From: Roseomonas sp. GC11 | Lineage (GTDB): Bacteria; Pseudomonadota; Alphaproteobacteria; Acetobacterales; Acetobacteraceae | Length of the DNA stretch: 64,000 nucleotides | Direction: 5' to 3' | NCBI RefSeq assembly: GCF_024437745.1 | Contig: NZ_JANFNY010000010.1 | Span: 1-64,000 of the forward strand | In this document: one piece after another, positions 16,601-22,476 of the stretch | Layout of the letters: each line of letters opens with the position of its first letter | Numbering within the stretch: the first letter of the stretch is position 1 | Position numbers and translations under genes: made by a program | The notes under the pieces: generated by a model | The model's input: the letters and a program-made list of their open reading frames with translations, nothing else | What the model was told of the DNA's origin: nothing | Databases searched by the model: none

Positions 16601-19348
16601 GCTGCGCTGGGTGGAGAGATAGGGCGCCTCCCCCTGCGTGGCGGTGATGGCGTCATAGAGGGTGGTGGCCAGCTGCACCGCGCCATTGCTGCCGATGCTG
16701 GCCCGCACGATGTCGGAATAATGCAGCGTCTCGCCGGAGAGGCCGATCAGCGCGCCATCCAGTGTGATCCCTGCCAGCGCCGAGTTGATGGCGCTGGCAT
16801 AGGCGGAGATGCTGCCGGCGCCCCCCGCCACCTCCACCACCACCGGCGGCAGCTTGCCGACCGTGAGGATGAATTTCGAGGCCGCCGCGTAACTCGCGCC
16901 ATCCACCACGGTGCCGGCCAGCACGGCCTGGTAATTGCCGCTGCTGCCCACCGCCGCGGCCTCCGCCATGCTCCCCACCGTCAACCCCAGCGAGGCAGGG
17001 GACGGGCCGGAATAGGCGGTGGATTCGTCGATGATCTCCAGCTCCGCATTGCCCAGCGCGTTGAAGCGGATCTCGACATCCCCGCCGAAGGCGTTGGAGA
17101 TGACGCTCTCCAGATTGGCCAGCGTCATGCCCGGCGTCAGCACGAAGCTCTTCACCGTGCCGTCGCGGCTGATGATCTGCAGATCCGCGAGGCTGGTATG
17201 GGTCACACCGCTCTCGCGCGCATCGGCGATCTGGTTGGCGGTGAGCGGCACGCTGCCGCCGCTGGCGGCGGTGACATAGACGGGCAGCGCGCCGATCGTC
17301 GTGCTCGGCGTGCCATTCTGCCCGTCGCCGATCTGCGGCCCGCCATCCTGGTTGAGGTCGCTGCCCAGCGGGTCGAGGCTGAAGCCCACCGTCAGGTTGA
17401 GCAGCACGCTGCTGGTCAGGTGGAAACTGGCATTGCTGATCGACAGCCCGGCGATGCCGCTCAGGTCGAGGTCGAAGGAGACATCGGTCAGCAGGTCCGC
17501 CGCCGCGAATTCCTTCGAGATGCTGAGGGTGATGGCATTGGTGCCGGAATCATAGGCCAGCCCAAGCCCCTCCAGCAGCAGGTCGCCCACTTCCGTCTGG
17601 TCGGAGGTGGTATCGTCCCAGCCGGGCAGATGCAGCATGCGGGCCAGCTGGATGCCGAAATCCCGCAGATTGGAGAAGATGGTGGCGCCCGAACCGCTGG
17701 AGACCGTCACCTTCGTCGCCGCCGTGCCGGAGGAGGGCGTGGCCAGGGTGAGTGTCAGGCGGCCACTATCCTGGCCCGCCTGGAGATAGCCGGCCAGCGC
17801 GCTGGCGGCGATCGCTTGGTTCATCGCCGTGGCGAGATCCGCCACGCTGGCGACACGGTGCGAGACCTTGTCGGAATCGACATAGGTGGGCGCGAAGCTC
17901 AGCGTGGTGGACTTGCCATTGTCCAGCGTCACCAGCAGGGAGAGCGTGTCCGGCAGATTCTCGATCTGCTCGGCCGTCAGCACCGCGCCTTCCATGAAGT
18001 TGGCGCCGCTGGCATTGTGCTGGCCCTCGGTGAAGCCGAGCACAGCGGCCACCGCCTGCAACGGGTCGATCAGCCCGGTCTTGAAGGCCGTGGCGATGTC
18101 GATCACATCGCCGATCGTCACGCCATCGGTGAAGGGAATCTCGAGGTCGAGATCAGAGCCACCAGACAGAGAGTCGATATAGGTGCCGACCTTGGCCAGC
18201 TGCGTCACCAGGTCGGCGGCGCCGAAGGTGTTGAAGCTGCGCGGGTCGAAATCCGGGTTGCCCACCGCGTCGCGCAGCGCATCCAGCAGCGGGTCGATGT
18301 CAACCGTGACGCTGCCCGAGGCGCTGCGCCCCGTCACCGTCAGATGCACCGGCGTGTCAAAGGCGGTGATGCCGGGGATCGTGTGGTCGCCGCTCAGCAC
18401 CACCGGCAGGTCCAGCAGCGGCGTCACCGTGCCATTGGTCTGCCCGGTCAGGCTGACGGCCACCAGGCTGCCCAGGGAGGAGGTGTCCCCGCCATCGATG
18501 GCGGTCGCCGCGCTGCGCAGCGCCGTGCCGGTGGAATTGGTGAAGGCGCCGGAATAGCTCGCCTGCTGGTCGATTCCCGAGCCGCCGGCGGCGACCGTCA
18601 GCGTCAGCAGGCCGAAATTGAAATGCGCCCCCGTCAGGTCGGCCGTGGCATGCAGGCCGGTGGTGAAGCTGGCAGAGGACAGGTTGAAGGCCGCCGCCTC
18701 CTGCGCATCCGTCGGCGAGGCACCGAGCGCGGCCGTGTCGAGCCGCACCGTGAAGGCGAAACCATAGCTGAGATCGACCGTGCCGGCGACGGTCGGGAAA
18801 CGGATGCCATAGGTATCGGCCACCGTGCCGAGGTCGATCGAGAAATTCTGCTTGATCGTGTCGGCAACCTGGATGGTCAGCCCCAGCACGGAACCGGAGG
18901 AAATATCCGTCACCTGCACCGATTCACCGGCGCCGCTGCCGATGATGCCGCTGATCGCGCTTTGCAGCGCCGTGGCCAGCGCCCCCGAATCGGCAGGCAC
19001 CGAACTGATCAGCGCCTGCACCGGATCAGCGATGTCGCTGGCGAAAACCTTCGAGAAGGCGAGCATCCCGCCCGCCGTCGAAGTGTCGTTCAGGTTCATC
19101 AGCGGGATGCTGTGGGCGAAGACGCCCTCCCCCTCCAGCCCGGACAGCACCGTCTCGATATGCTCGAGATTGTCATGCAGGGCCTGCAGGGCGGCGGCAT
19201 TCAGCGCAGTGCCGGAGAGCAGCAGGCGGGGCTCCAGCCCCTCGATGACGGGAAGGCGCGCGGCCTCCCAGCGCGGTGCGGGGCGGGGGCCCTGGGTCCT
19301 GGGGCTGAGGGTCCGGCACAGACGATCGAGCAATGTCGGCACCCGCAA
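7652..19348 (-). CDS. Giant LEPR-xLL protein with RTX-like beta-roll repeats
   Basis: 3,898 aa from TTG at 19348. GTG at 19342, with GGGGAG nine nt upstream, is an equally good start. No signal peptide is seen. Near the N-terminus GLEPRLLLSG (about residues 37-46) is the LEPR-xLL signature of very large exported proteobacterial proteins. Residues about 50-2,540 hold long Asp/Ser/Thr/Gly-rich beta modules with recurring ...ISAINSAL-like helices. From about 2,560 to 3,770 there are dense nonapeptide repeats of the GxGNNxIxGG type (for example GAGDDVITAGSGNNTIWGG), like calcium-binding RTX beta-rolls but Asn-rich. The C-terminal 120 residues are Ala/Gly-rich. It is probably an extracellular or surface adhesin-like protein exported by the adjacent HlyD/TolC genes. 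Confidence 0.9.
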   Translation of the reverse strand: MRVPTLLDRLCRTLSPRTQGPRPAPRWEAARLPVIEGLEPRLLLSGTALNAAALQALHDNLEHIETVLSGLEGEGVFAHSIPLMNLNDTSTAGGMLAFSKVFASDIADPVQALISSVPADSGALATALQSAISGIIGSGAGESVQVTDISSGSVLGLTIQVADTIKQNFSIDLGTVADTYGIRFPTVAGTVDLSYGFAFTVRLDTAALGASPTDAQEAAAFNLSSASFTTGLHATADLTGAHFNFGLLTLTVAAGGSGIDQQASYSGAFTNSTGTALRSAATAIDGGDTSSLGSLVAVSLTGQTNGTVTPLLDLPVVLSGDHTIPGITAFDTPVHLTVTGRSASGSVTVDIDPLLDALRDAVGNPDFDPRSFNTFGAADLVTQLAKVGTYIDSLSGGSDLDLEIPFTDGVTIGDVIDIATAFKTGLIDPLQAVAAVLGFTEGQHNASGANFMEGAVLTAEQIENLPDTLSLLVTLDNGKSTTLSFAPTYVDSDKVSHRVASVADLATAMNQAIAASALAGYLQAGQDSGRLTLTLATPSSGTAATKVTVSSGSGATIFSNLRDFGIQLARMLHLPGWDDTTSDQTEVGDLLLEGLGLAYDSGTNAITLSISKEFAAADLLTDVSFDLDLSGIAGLSISNASFHLTSSVLLNLTVGFSLDPLGSDLNQDGGPQIGDGQNGTPSTTIGALPVYVTAASGGSVPLTANQIADARESGVTHTSLADLQIISRDGTVKSFVLTPGMTLANLESVISNAFGGDVEIRFNALGNAELEIIDESTAYSGPSPASLGLTVGSMAEAAAVGSSGNYQAVLAGTVVDGASYAAASKFILTVGKLPPVVVEVAGGAGSISAYASAINSALAGITLDGALIGLSGETLHYSDIVRASIGSNGAVQLATTLYDAITATQGEAPYLSTQRSAVRYGLQVDAVGLIASALNNSLLPGLLGLTGKDINDGDGDQGLIIGAALHGETLVDRFLLQDTGLSATIDMELVPTDDSEAVTVTGTLGGFEFTATLYDPEDAAEIDAYVSLRAALLLNYDGNAEPNTITFRQLSEALSNGDFTDVWAFNLGSGRGEDEPFARLTITGITMSAGDVTLGSIASPEVVITLDDASQLLTLSAPTAHVEVSEFDSKLVVADVVEAVRQAFQSMNSDLANATIPLVNVSLDDILGFSSKFLVALSEAEADPDGAISGIETAINEALGGDYVDFRMDGADTLLLSIAYHPVDVETQLPFSLDLESLADFLGSDGNALADLVDAIGSIASVSANGTLDVSAGVSLALTLGINLGANTHQAALGELLSNLNGRTGLRTGTAGQPDLQFTLGNGRVFTVSVGSLGANATVETLIDAINTAAGDDSFASYDEDTGAIVFHDSSTSPAEGLDDLGFQDGQTSVTSGSRSVLIAGTAVTDPSQAYRFALSIGADVTAEISVEADADRTTLAGLVSAIRTALADTMVSAADLLGENVRLPGSAGTLDGDFDIALGQILSVSSQSGKLVFSAKNAVLGTDASGNLLNTLSIAEATPQLTLTVESINGSHIAEDLGLGGSVISQSHTVDGVRTLSGELSAPNSTSERFFLKTGEDPDTHELLTGIRATLGIEATNLNFTAALGPLSASIIGGHAVLGADVGQVEAGEDGFAVGELGEDPATFLITLNDGFGGGPADDGIITFAELAELGSAGNSLGDLVQFIADAALEVSLPVVVLGQELGTIDLQIGNLFGNSTLPDLPARSVYTAFPSFDGISVGSILNDPQTLIDGLDAVLSNLAYGSFAQALYGLDLPLIGPALQGIGSFFATLHDSVIGTLQSLLDDFKASHPGQPATSQNIITQGLEYVLTDILHLPGDVYSYIDSIDSPTELSFLWHFDVTLFQSTINLSADLGIPGLGLQIDNGLVNLLAELQVTLGFGYLKDKGFFLYDMGVPGALEHFQTNNDPNDVFEGDLREIHALELFVAAYLPTDPAFSASLNLGFLRMTASNGSTLSATVGGQEYLGTSLTGSIYADIGPEDDTGRLLFSKFSQGPILRAGMEMTLNIDLILDSGFGIGSTSMALPSVSTEVIFSYAFNKVFTGAIGDETPSGILVPLTFLDVTLDVGSFLNTILKPILDTIGDVIGPIEPILDFLTAPIPGISQIIGSTSVLDLAQQFGGSKVQSAVRFIQLLDDVAGLVRSLQSMQNSGGITINFGTFVFGETDDPDAYSLSSSNLDPFSSTVSKTDISAAASHFQNSAAGSAAADAALARLSAQSGSNVGNQLKSLQSAEGAGGKPAFDFPILHDPISIVKLLMGQVNPVDLVHVTLPTFDFNFSKELPFRFLIGPVPVTVTFYASVGVEINLAFGYDTTGIIKFISNNNPLMLLDGFYVDNTLGPQLDFYATFGVTAAINLALVAAGVGGEISGHITFQLHDVSGTGKIHASELLTALLDNPLHLFDIAGQLDALIYAFAWVGIDLPLIGKITLFEVQFDIIDITLLSFSYNYAEVHSTPVLASQEDDGTLTLNMGRNADRQEVGGNISNPDQTYEIRHVGGTAGNEDIAITANGVTTVYHGVSVVVADVGTGNNVIRFADGYVGNVTITGGGGNNIIDLGGVDGDPLISLGDGNNIIFGASIDTTIIAGNGNNTIFGGNARNTIIAGNGRNTIVGGNAVDIIQAGTGDNIIYGGAGDDVITAGSGNNTIWGGEGANVISITGGAGNNILFGHGGNSPDDVASTTVTATLVSANSVSAGDISSTITGGSGRDIIFGGGGNNTISTGAGADIVFGALGSVSRTEQGQLVQAANTSALGGNSVITAGAGDKILFGGGGENTITGGAGHDIILAGGGTVDGVAGAASGSFTVSGLTLGGHSVINAGLGNDLVLGSGSTSIISGGGGDDILSGHAAIVVRDAAGGRNAHLISVETALEGTGGNVTLRGEAGNDILLGGAGSHSLDAGTGADVVIGHYGQVSATSSGTKLTIQGRNGAAAGNGDNIITASHSAVIMGGGGNNTITTFDATSPADPANNLPEITAADRQMVVFGANGYATADLLYSGGFRIHAARTLAGEETVGGDNIITVGDGNNIVFGGAGTSTITAGDGDNVILGHIGAVSRDRLAAPDRSGRSPDVLGYVLAQDGTALHGGGATITAGHGNNVILGGTGNNTITAGTGANILFGAAGAVTRDGTNGNALLVAETLEESLAGNNTITAGIGGRGANVVFGGIGQNHITVGDGNNIVLGHLGFVNTTVFAYADAARADGSRPDVLSRTVPERGTIDRSSLWPNATLDQVVSGTGAVITAGHGNNLILGGAGSNTITAGDGTNTVFGASGSVTRSAANLRVAFATTVEESLGGTHVITLGNGANLVFGGAGFNQITVGHRDNIVFGHLGQVNYSVLTDFTTAQRATGSYPDLIGRVLPAIGNRSPATTAPWGGLDQPMAEAGSVIRAGNGSNIIFGGAGDNTIVAGTGSNTIFGAGGAVTRNTQASAVLFAETTEESHGGNNTIYAGDRSIATQVVFGGPGYNTIRLGNGANVVIGHIGYADFGSMLYYSSLQRADGSRPDVVGRIVPERGNIAPVTPNGSLGLDQAPSGGGSDIRVGSGNNVIIGGAGDNHIYTGYGNNIVIGAAGAVTRDARSLALLHATSLEETLGGSNVLTVSAQGTGTSVVIGGPGDSLIATGYGRDIILGHLGTVAVSVRGTGPLDTVIGERITITGRTLPVMGNLFPATTAPFAGLGQPLAANGATISAGEGDNIIMGGAGANTITAGEGDNTVFGASGEAVRDRAGALLSARVLEAGLAREARLILGGGVNTIYNTGAAPTLAGSAEASAATPGGIFLVSGSETLSSGSSLADLAAATQAQRALALEGGGDALLPASAAPVAEAAGTAIPAGYVLDESTGRWVADEGGDPSLFLLLATGGAAPELAIQGDSTTPRTPRPRLAA
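8541..9890 (-). repeat. Higher-order protein-coding repeat of about 148 codons inside the giant gene
   Basis: The LEESLGG/EESHGG block recurs at 8541, 8991, 9432 and 9879, spaced 450, 441 and 447 bp. Each unit has the order: FGAxGxVTRD...LxAxTxEESxGG, a pair of GxGxN repeats, GHLGxV, then RADGSRPDVxGRxxPxxGN and GLDQ. A shorter, decayed unit precedes the series (EETVGGDN near 10265). Several copies are near-identical at DNA level, so the array could recombine. This is a coding repeat, not a CRISPR array. Confidence 0.85.
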
Positions 19349-19391
19349 GCGCTCCCCAAGCCGTGGCCATCCTGGCCGTTCGTTACGCTTC

Positions 19392-19419
19392 AGATTAGTC
19401 TATCAACCATAACGGTCAA
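19392..19419 (-). promoter_or_regulatory. Possible promoter for the giant-protein gene
   Basis: On the minus strand TTGACC (19414-19419) is followed after 16 nt by TAATCT (19392-19397), about 44-50 nt before the start codon. The -35 fits well, but the -10 matches only 3 of 6. The roughly 210 bp between 19349 and 19555 separate two divergent genes and are clearly less GC-rich than the rest. I saw no other convincing operator there. Confidence 0.35.
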
Positions 19420-19555
19420 CGTCCTGGTTGAGAATCGCGCGGAGGTACCGAAACCCCTTGGCATTTCAATACGCACCATGAACGACACGGGGCAAGCTGC
19501 CTGCCAGGGTTGAGCAATCCCCTAAGCATGACAAAATTGTAATGTTGAGCCTCAC

Positions 19556-20938
19556 GTGACCCTCACCGCCGAACCCCCTCCCATCGACACCACCCCCGCC
19601 CTGCTGGAAGAGGTCATCCGCCTGCATCAGGCGGGCGGCTTCGGCCGCGCCGAGGCCCTGCTGCGCGAAGCCCTGCGGCAGCGGCCGGGCGACCCCTTCC
19701 TGTGGAATGCCCTCGGCGTGACGCTGGCGGGCCTGGGCCAGCCGGCCGAAGCCCTGCTCTGCTACCGCCGCGCCATGCGGGGCGCCGCCGGCATCGATGC
19801 GCTCTGGACCAATCTCGGCAATGCCCTCACCCAGCTGCGCCAGCACGAGACGGCGCGGCTCTGCCACGCCCGCGCCATTGCCCTGGCGCCGGAGAATGCC
19901 GGCCACCACTACAATGCCGGCATCTCGCTGGCCGAGGCCGGGCAGCACGCGGCCGCGGTGCAGGCCTTCACCGCCGCCCTGGCTCGCCAGCCCGGGCATG
20001 ACATGGCGCGCTGGGACAGGGGCCGCAGCCTGCTCCACCTGGGGCGGCTGGCCGAGGGCTGGGCAGACTACGCCGTGCGGCTGGAGAATGGCCTGGTGCC
20101 CCGCCGCCCGCTGCCGGGCCGCCCCTGGGCCGGGCAGGAATTGCGCGGCCAGCGCCTGCTGGTGCTCTCCGAGCAGGGCTTTGGCGATACCCTCTGGGCC
20201 TGCCGCTACCTGCCCCTGGTGAAGGCGCGCGGCGGCACGGTGCTGCTGGAATGCCAGCCCGAACTGCTGCCCCTGCTCGCCGGCCTGCCGGGCGTGGATG
20301 CGGTGCTGCCCCTGGGCGCGCCCCTGCCCCCGGTGGAGTGGCACATCCACCAGTGCAGCCTGCCCGGCCTCTTCACGCATGGCCCGGCCGCCATTCCCCC
20401 CTGCCCTCCCCTGCCCCTGGACCCTGCCCGGCAGGCACGCTTCCGCGGCCTCCTGGCCACCGATGCACTGCGTGTCGGCCTCGTCTGGTCCGGCAACACC
20501 ACCTTCCGCCGCAACCATGAACGGGCCCAGCCGCTCAGCCGCTTCCGCCTCGCCTTCGAGCAGCCGGGGGTGCGGCTCTACAGCCTGCAGATGGGCTCCC
20601 CCCGCGCGGAGCTCGACACCCTGCCCGGCCACGGCATCACCGACCTCGCCCCTCTGCTGCGCGACTTCGCCGACACCGCCGCCGTGGTGTCCCAGCTCGA
20701 TCTCGTCATCATGACGGACAGCGCCGTGGCCCATCTCGCCGGGCTGCTGGGGCGGCCGGTCTGGGTGCTGCTCGGCCGCAATGCCCACTGGCTGTGGAAC
20801 GGCGCGGGCGAGGGCAGCCCCTGGTATCCCTCCCTCCGCCTCTTCCGCCCGCGGCATGAGGAGGATTGGGACCATGTCTTCGACAGCGCCGCCGCCGCGC
20901 TGATGGAACGGGCCCTGCGCCCCTTGCCAGGGATGTGA
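19556..20938 (+). CDS. TPR protein with a glycosyltransferase-9-like C-terminal domain
   Basis: 460 aa from GTG at 19556; an upstream ATG at 19542 runs into a stop. Residues about 15-170 are TPR repeats (FGRAEALLREALRQRPGDPFLWNALGVTLAGLGQPAEALLCYRRA is split over two units). The C-terminal half (about 200-450) resembles the GT9/heptosyltransferase-like domain often fused to TPRs: QLDLVIMTDSAVAHLAGLLG, then PVWVLLGRNAHWLW. Such proteins may glycosylate surface or secreted proteins, but many are uncharacterised. It is divergent from the giant exoprotein gene, so a role in modifying that protein is possible but unproven. The stop codon lies inside the first iteron of the replication origin. Confidence 0.82.
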   Translation: MTLTAEPPPIDTTPALLEEVIRLHQAGGFGRAEALLREALRQRPGDPFLWNALGVTLAGLGQPAEALLCYRRAMRGAAGIDALWTNLGNALTQLRQHETARLCHARAIALAPENAGHHYNAGISLAEAGQHAAAVQAFTAALARQPGHDMARWDRGRSLLHLGRLAEGWADYAVRLENGLVPRRPLPGRPWAGQELRGQRLLVLSEQGFGDTLWACRYLPLVKARGGTVLLECQPELLPLLAGLPGVDAVLPLGAPLPPVEWHIHQCSLPGLFTHGPAAIPPCPPLPLDPARQARFRGLLATDALRVGLVWSGNTTFRRNHERAQPLSRFRLAFEQPGVRLYSLQMGSPRAELDTLPGHGITDLAPLLRDFADTAAVVSQLDLVIMTDSAVAHLAGLLGRPVWVLLGRNAHWLWNGAGEGSPWYPSLRLFRPRHEEDWDHVFDSAAAALMERALRPLPGM

Positions 20939-21254
20939 ACCCTGCCAGCCATTCCTGCCTGCGCAACGAAGCGATTCGGAGGGCGGCTGTGAACCTTGCC
21001 AGCCAGGGCCAGAGGCCCCCATGGTGCTGCGGTGTGAACCTTGCCAGCCGGAAAACCCCGCCCGGATGCCTCCGGATGTGAACCCTGCCAGCACGGCGAT
21101 TTCGCGGATTTTCTTTTATAATAAATGGCTTGCCGGGTTATCCACGCGAACCCTGCCAGCCCCTTTAACAATAACAATCTCTCTTTAACCCCTAGCATTG
21201 CCCTGGGCTGGCAAGGTTCGCAGCGCTTGGAAGGGGTGGCTTGCAAGGTTCGCA
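20934..21254 (+). repeat. Seven iterons, consensus TGTGAACCYTGCCAGCC
   Basis: Direct copies: 20934-20950, 20988-21004, 21033-21049, 21077-21092 and 21145-21161 (first bases CGCG). Inverted copies: 21206-21222 and 21238-21254, the latter with TTGCAAGCC at its end. Spacings between the first four are 54, 45 and 44 bp, roughly 4-5 helical turns. The two inverted copies, 38-86 nt before the repA start, could also serve as the operator for repA autoregulation. Confidence 0.9.
21138..21146 (+). promoter_or_regulatory. DnaA-box-like site
   Basis: TTATCCACG matches 8 of 9 bases of the DnaA consensus TTATCCACA. It directly abuts the fifth iteron and the AT-rich region, as expected in an iteron origin. 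Confidence 0.65.
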
Positions 21255-21291
21255 TCGACGGCCCCCCGCCGGACGTTGCAGGTTGCCGTTC

Positions 21292-22326
21292 ATGGTGCAG
21301 CCGAAGACGAATCCCGAACCCCAGGATGACCAGGGCGACCTGTTCGGCGACACCGCCAGCGTGCACAGGCTGGTGGAGGCAAAAGGCGCCAAGGGAGCCG
21401 TGAAGGCCGCGCAGCTGGCCGTGCTGGATGCGAAGCCTGCCAGCCTCTCGCGCGCGCTGGCCGGGCGCATGGGCCGCCAGATCGCCGATACGGCCTCCAC
21501 CGCCATCGTGCGCGAATTCGAAGGCAGCAGCGAGATCGGCTATTCCTATTCCGCCTGGTGCCTCGCCGGCCTGCCACACCGCGACCAGCCCAAGGACCAG
21601 AACTGGCTGATCGAGACGGATTTCGCCCGCCTCCTGGTGCGCCCCGGCGTGCGGCTGCGCGATGACAACAGCCAGGAATATATCGGTGTCCCCTTCGGCA
21701 GCTATGCCCGCCTGCTGCTGATCGACTGGCAGACGGAAGCCCTGGAGCGTGGCTCACGCGAGATCCATATGGGCCGCTCGGCGAGCGCCGTGGTGGCGCG
21801 GCTGGGCATCAACCGCGGCGGCCCCAGCAATGCCAAGGTGACAGAACAGCTGGAACGCCTCGCCAGCTGCGCCGTGGATTTCAGTTTCGGCAGCGACAAG
21901 AAGGGCGTGATCATCAACCAGCGCCTTGTCGAAGCCTTCAGCTATGTCGGCGAGCCAGACCCGCGCTCGACCAAGACAAACCGGCTGGTGGAGCGTGTGC
22001 TGCTCTCCCAGGCCTTCTTCGAGGAATTGCGCCGCCATCCGGTGCTGGTGGACCGCGCCGCCGTGCGCGACCTCACCACCTCCCCCCTGGCCATCGATAT
22101 CTATCTGTGGCTGGCCTACCGCCTGCACTCGCTGCCGAAGGAAACGCCGATCGGCTGGGACAGGCTGTGGCGGCAATTCGGTTCCAAGGTTGGCGCCCTC
22201 AAGAATTTCAAGACACAGTTCGAGGGGCCTCTGCATCTGGCGCTCTCGACCTACAAGAACGCCAAGGTGCGGGTGACGGATCGGGGCCTTCTGCTGGAAC
22301 CTTCGCCGCCGCCGATCCGGGTTTAA
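21292..22326 (+). CDS. repA: Plasmid replication initiator RepA (RepA_C family)
   Basis: 344 aa, starting at ATG 21292 (MVQPKTNPEPQDDQGDLFG). A possible TTG at 21241 lies inside an iteron and is unlikely. The protein has the features of RepA_C plasmid initiators common in Acetobacteraceae: GYSYSAWCLAGLPHR, then FGSYARLLLIDWQTEALERGSREIHMG with winged-helix-like segments, and LAIDIYLWLAYRLH...PIGWDRLWRQFG in the C-terminal half. It should bind the flanking iterons and melt the origin. Its 5' end is preceded by two inverted iterons, and a further iteron-like sequence lies inside the gene at 21429. It ends 102 bp before the outer iteron pair. Family call firm; copy-control details inferred. Confidence 0.9.
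   Translation: MVQPKTNPEPQDDQGDLFGDTASVHRLVEAKGAKGAVKAAQLAVLDAKPASLSRALAGRMGRQIADTASTAIVREFEGSSEIGYSYSAWCLAGLPHRDQPKDQNWLIETDFARLLVRPGVRLRDDNSQEYIGVPFGSYARLLLIDWQTEALERGSREIHMGRSASAVVARLGINRGGPSNAKVTEQLERLASCAVDFSFGSDKKGVIINQRLVEAFSYVGEPDPRSTKTNRLVERVLLSQAFFEELRRHPVLVDRAAVRDLTTSPLAIDIYLWLAYRLHSLPKETPIGWDRLWRQFGSKVGALKNFKTQFEGPLHLALSTYKNAKVRVTDRGLLLEPSPPPIRV
21429..21445 (+). repeat. Iteron-like sequence inside repA
   Basis: TGCGAAGCCTGCCAGCC differs at one base from the CGCGAA/TGCGAACCCTGCCAGCC iteron form (16/17). It encodes DAKPAS and uses the rarer Pro codon CCT. It could be a real low-affinity RepA site or a chance match. Confidence 0.4.
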
Positions 22327-22328
22327 GT

Positions 22329-22403
22329 GTTCTTTTTGTAAAAAGAACCAAAAACTTTCTTTTAGAAAAAGTCTTTTTGCTTCTTTTTCTTCAGAAAAAG
22401 AAG
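22329..22403. repeat. AT-rich double-hairpin repeat, copy 1 (probable repA terminator)
   Basis: Directly after the repA stop, hairpin GTTCTTTTT-GT-AAAAAGAAC (22329-22348) is followed by an A/T spacer. A second hairpin has stem CTTCTTTTTCT, loop TC and the complementary arm (22380-22403). The hairpins are U/A-rich in both directions, so they could terminate repA and the convergent parB. Related copies lie at 29023-29139 and 61846-61885. Confidence 0.75.
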
Positions 22404-22427
22404 ATTCTTCCTATACCTCACCGCTGT

Positions 22428-22473
22428 TGTGAACCTTGCCACCAGGGCCTGACCCTGGCTTGCAAGGTTCACA
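22428..22473. repeat. Inverted pair of iterons between repA and parB
   Basis: A direct iteron TGTGAACCTTGCCACC (22428-22443) faces an inverted copy (22457-22473, complement of TGTGAACCTTGCAAGCC) across 13 bp, 3 bp after the parB stop codon. They could extend RepA binding to the far side of repA or support origin pairing (handcuffing). Role inferred. Confidence 0.8.
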
Positions 22474-22476
22474 CCC

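Larger units (their letters stand above)
20934..21291 (+). other. Iteron-type replication origin
   Basis: The space before repA holds seven copies of a 16-17-bp iteron, one DnaA-box-like site and an AT-rich stretch (about 21095-21200, with TTTAACAATAACAA and CTCTTTAACCC) suited to strand opening. With repA and parAB downstream this is the standard layout of a theta-replicating, iteron-controlled replicon. Initiator binding is inferred from family knowledge. Confidence 0.85.

Noticed and set aside
8417-19513. Very long plus-strand open frames (1,408, 648 and 1,603 codons) opposite the giant gene
   Set aside because: Same cause: antisense shadows of a repetitive GC-rich gene. The minus-strand frame has LEPR-xLL and RTX-like motifs; the plus frames have none.
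20934-21254. The repeated TGTGAACC... units as a CRISPR or transposon end
   Set aside because: Short 16-17-bp units with direct and inverted orientation next to repA fit iterons better; no transposase or cas gene is seen.
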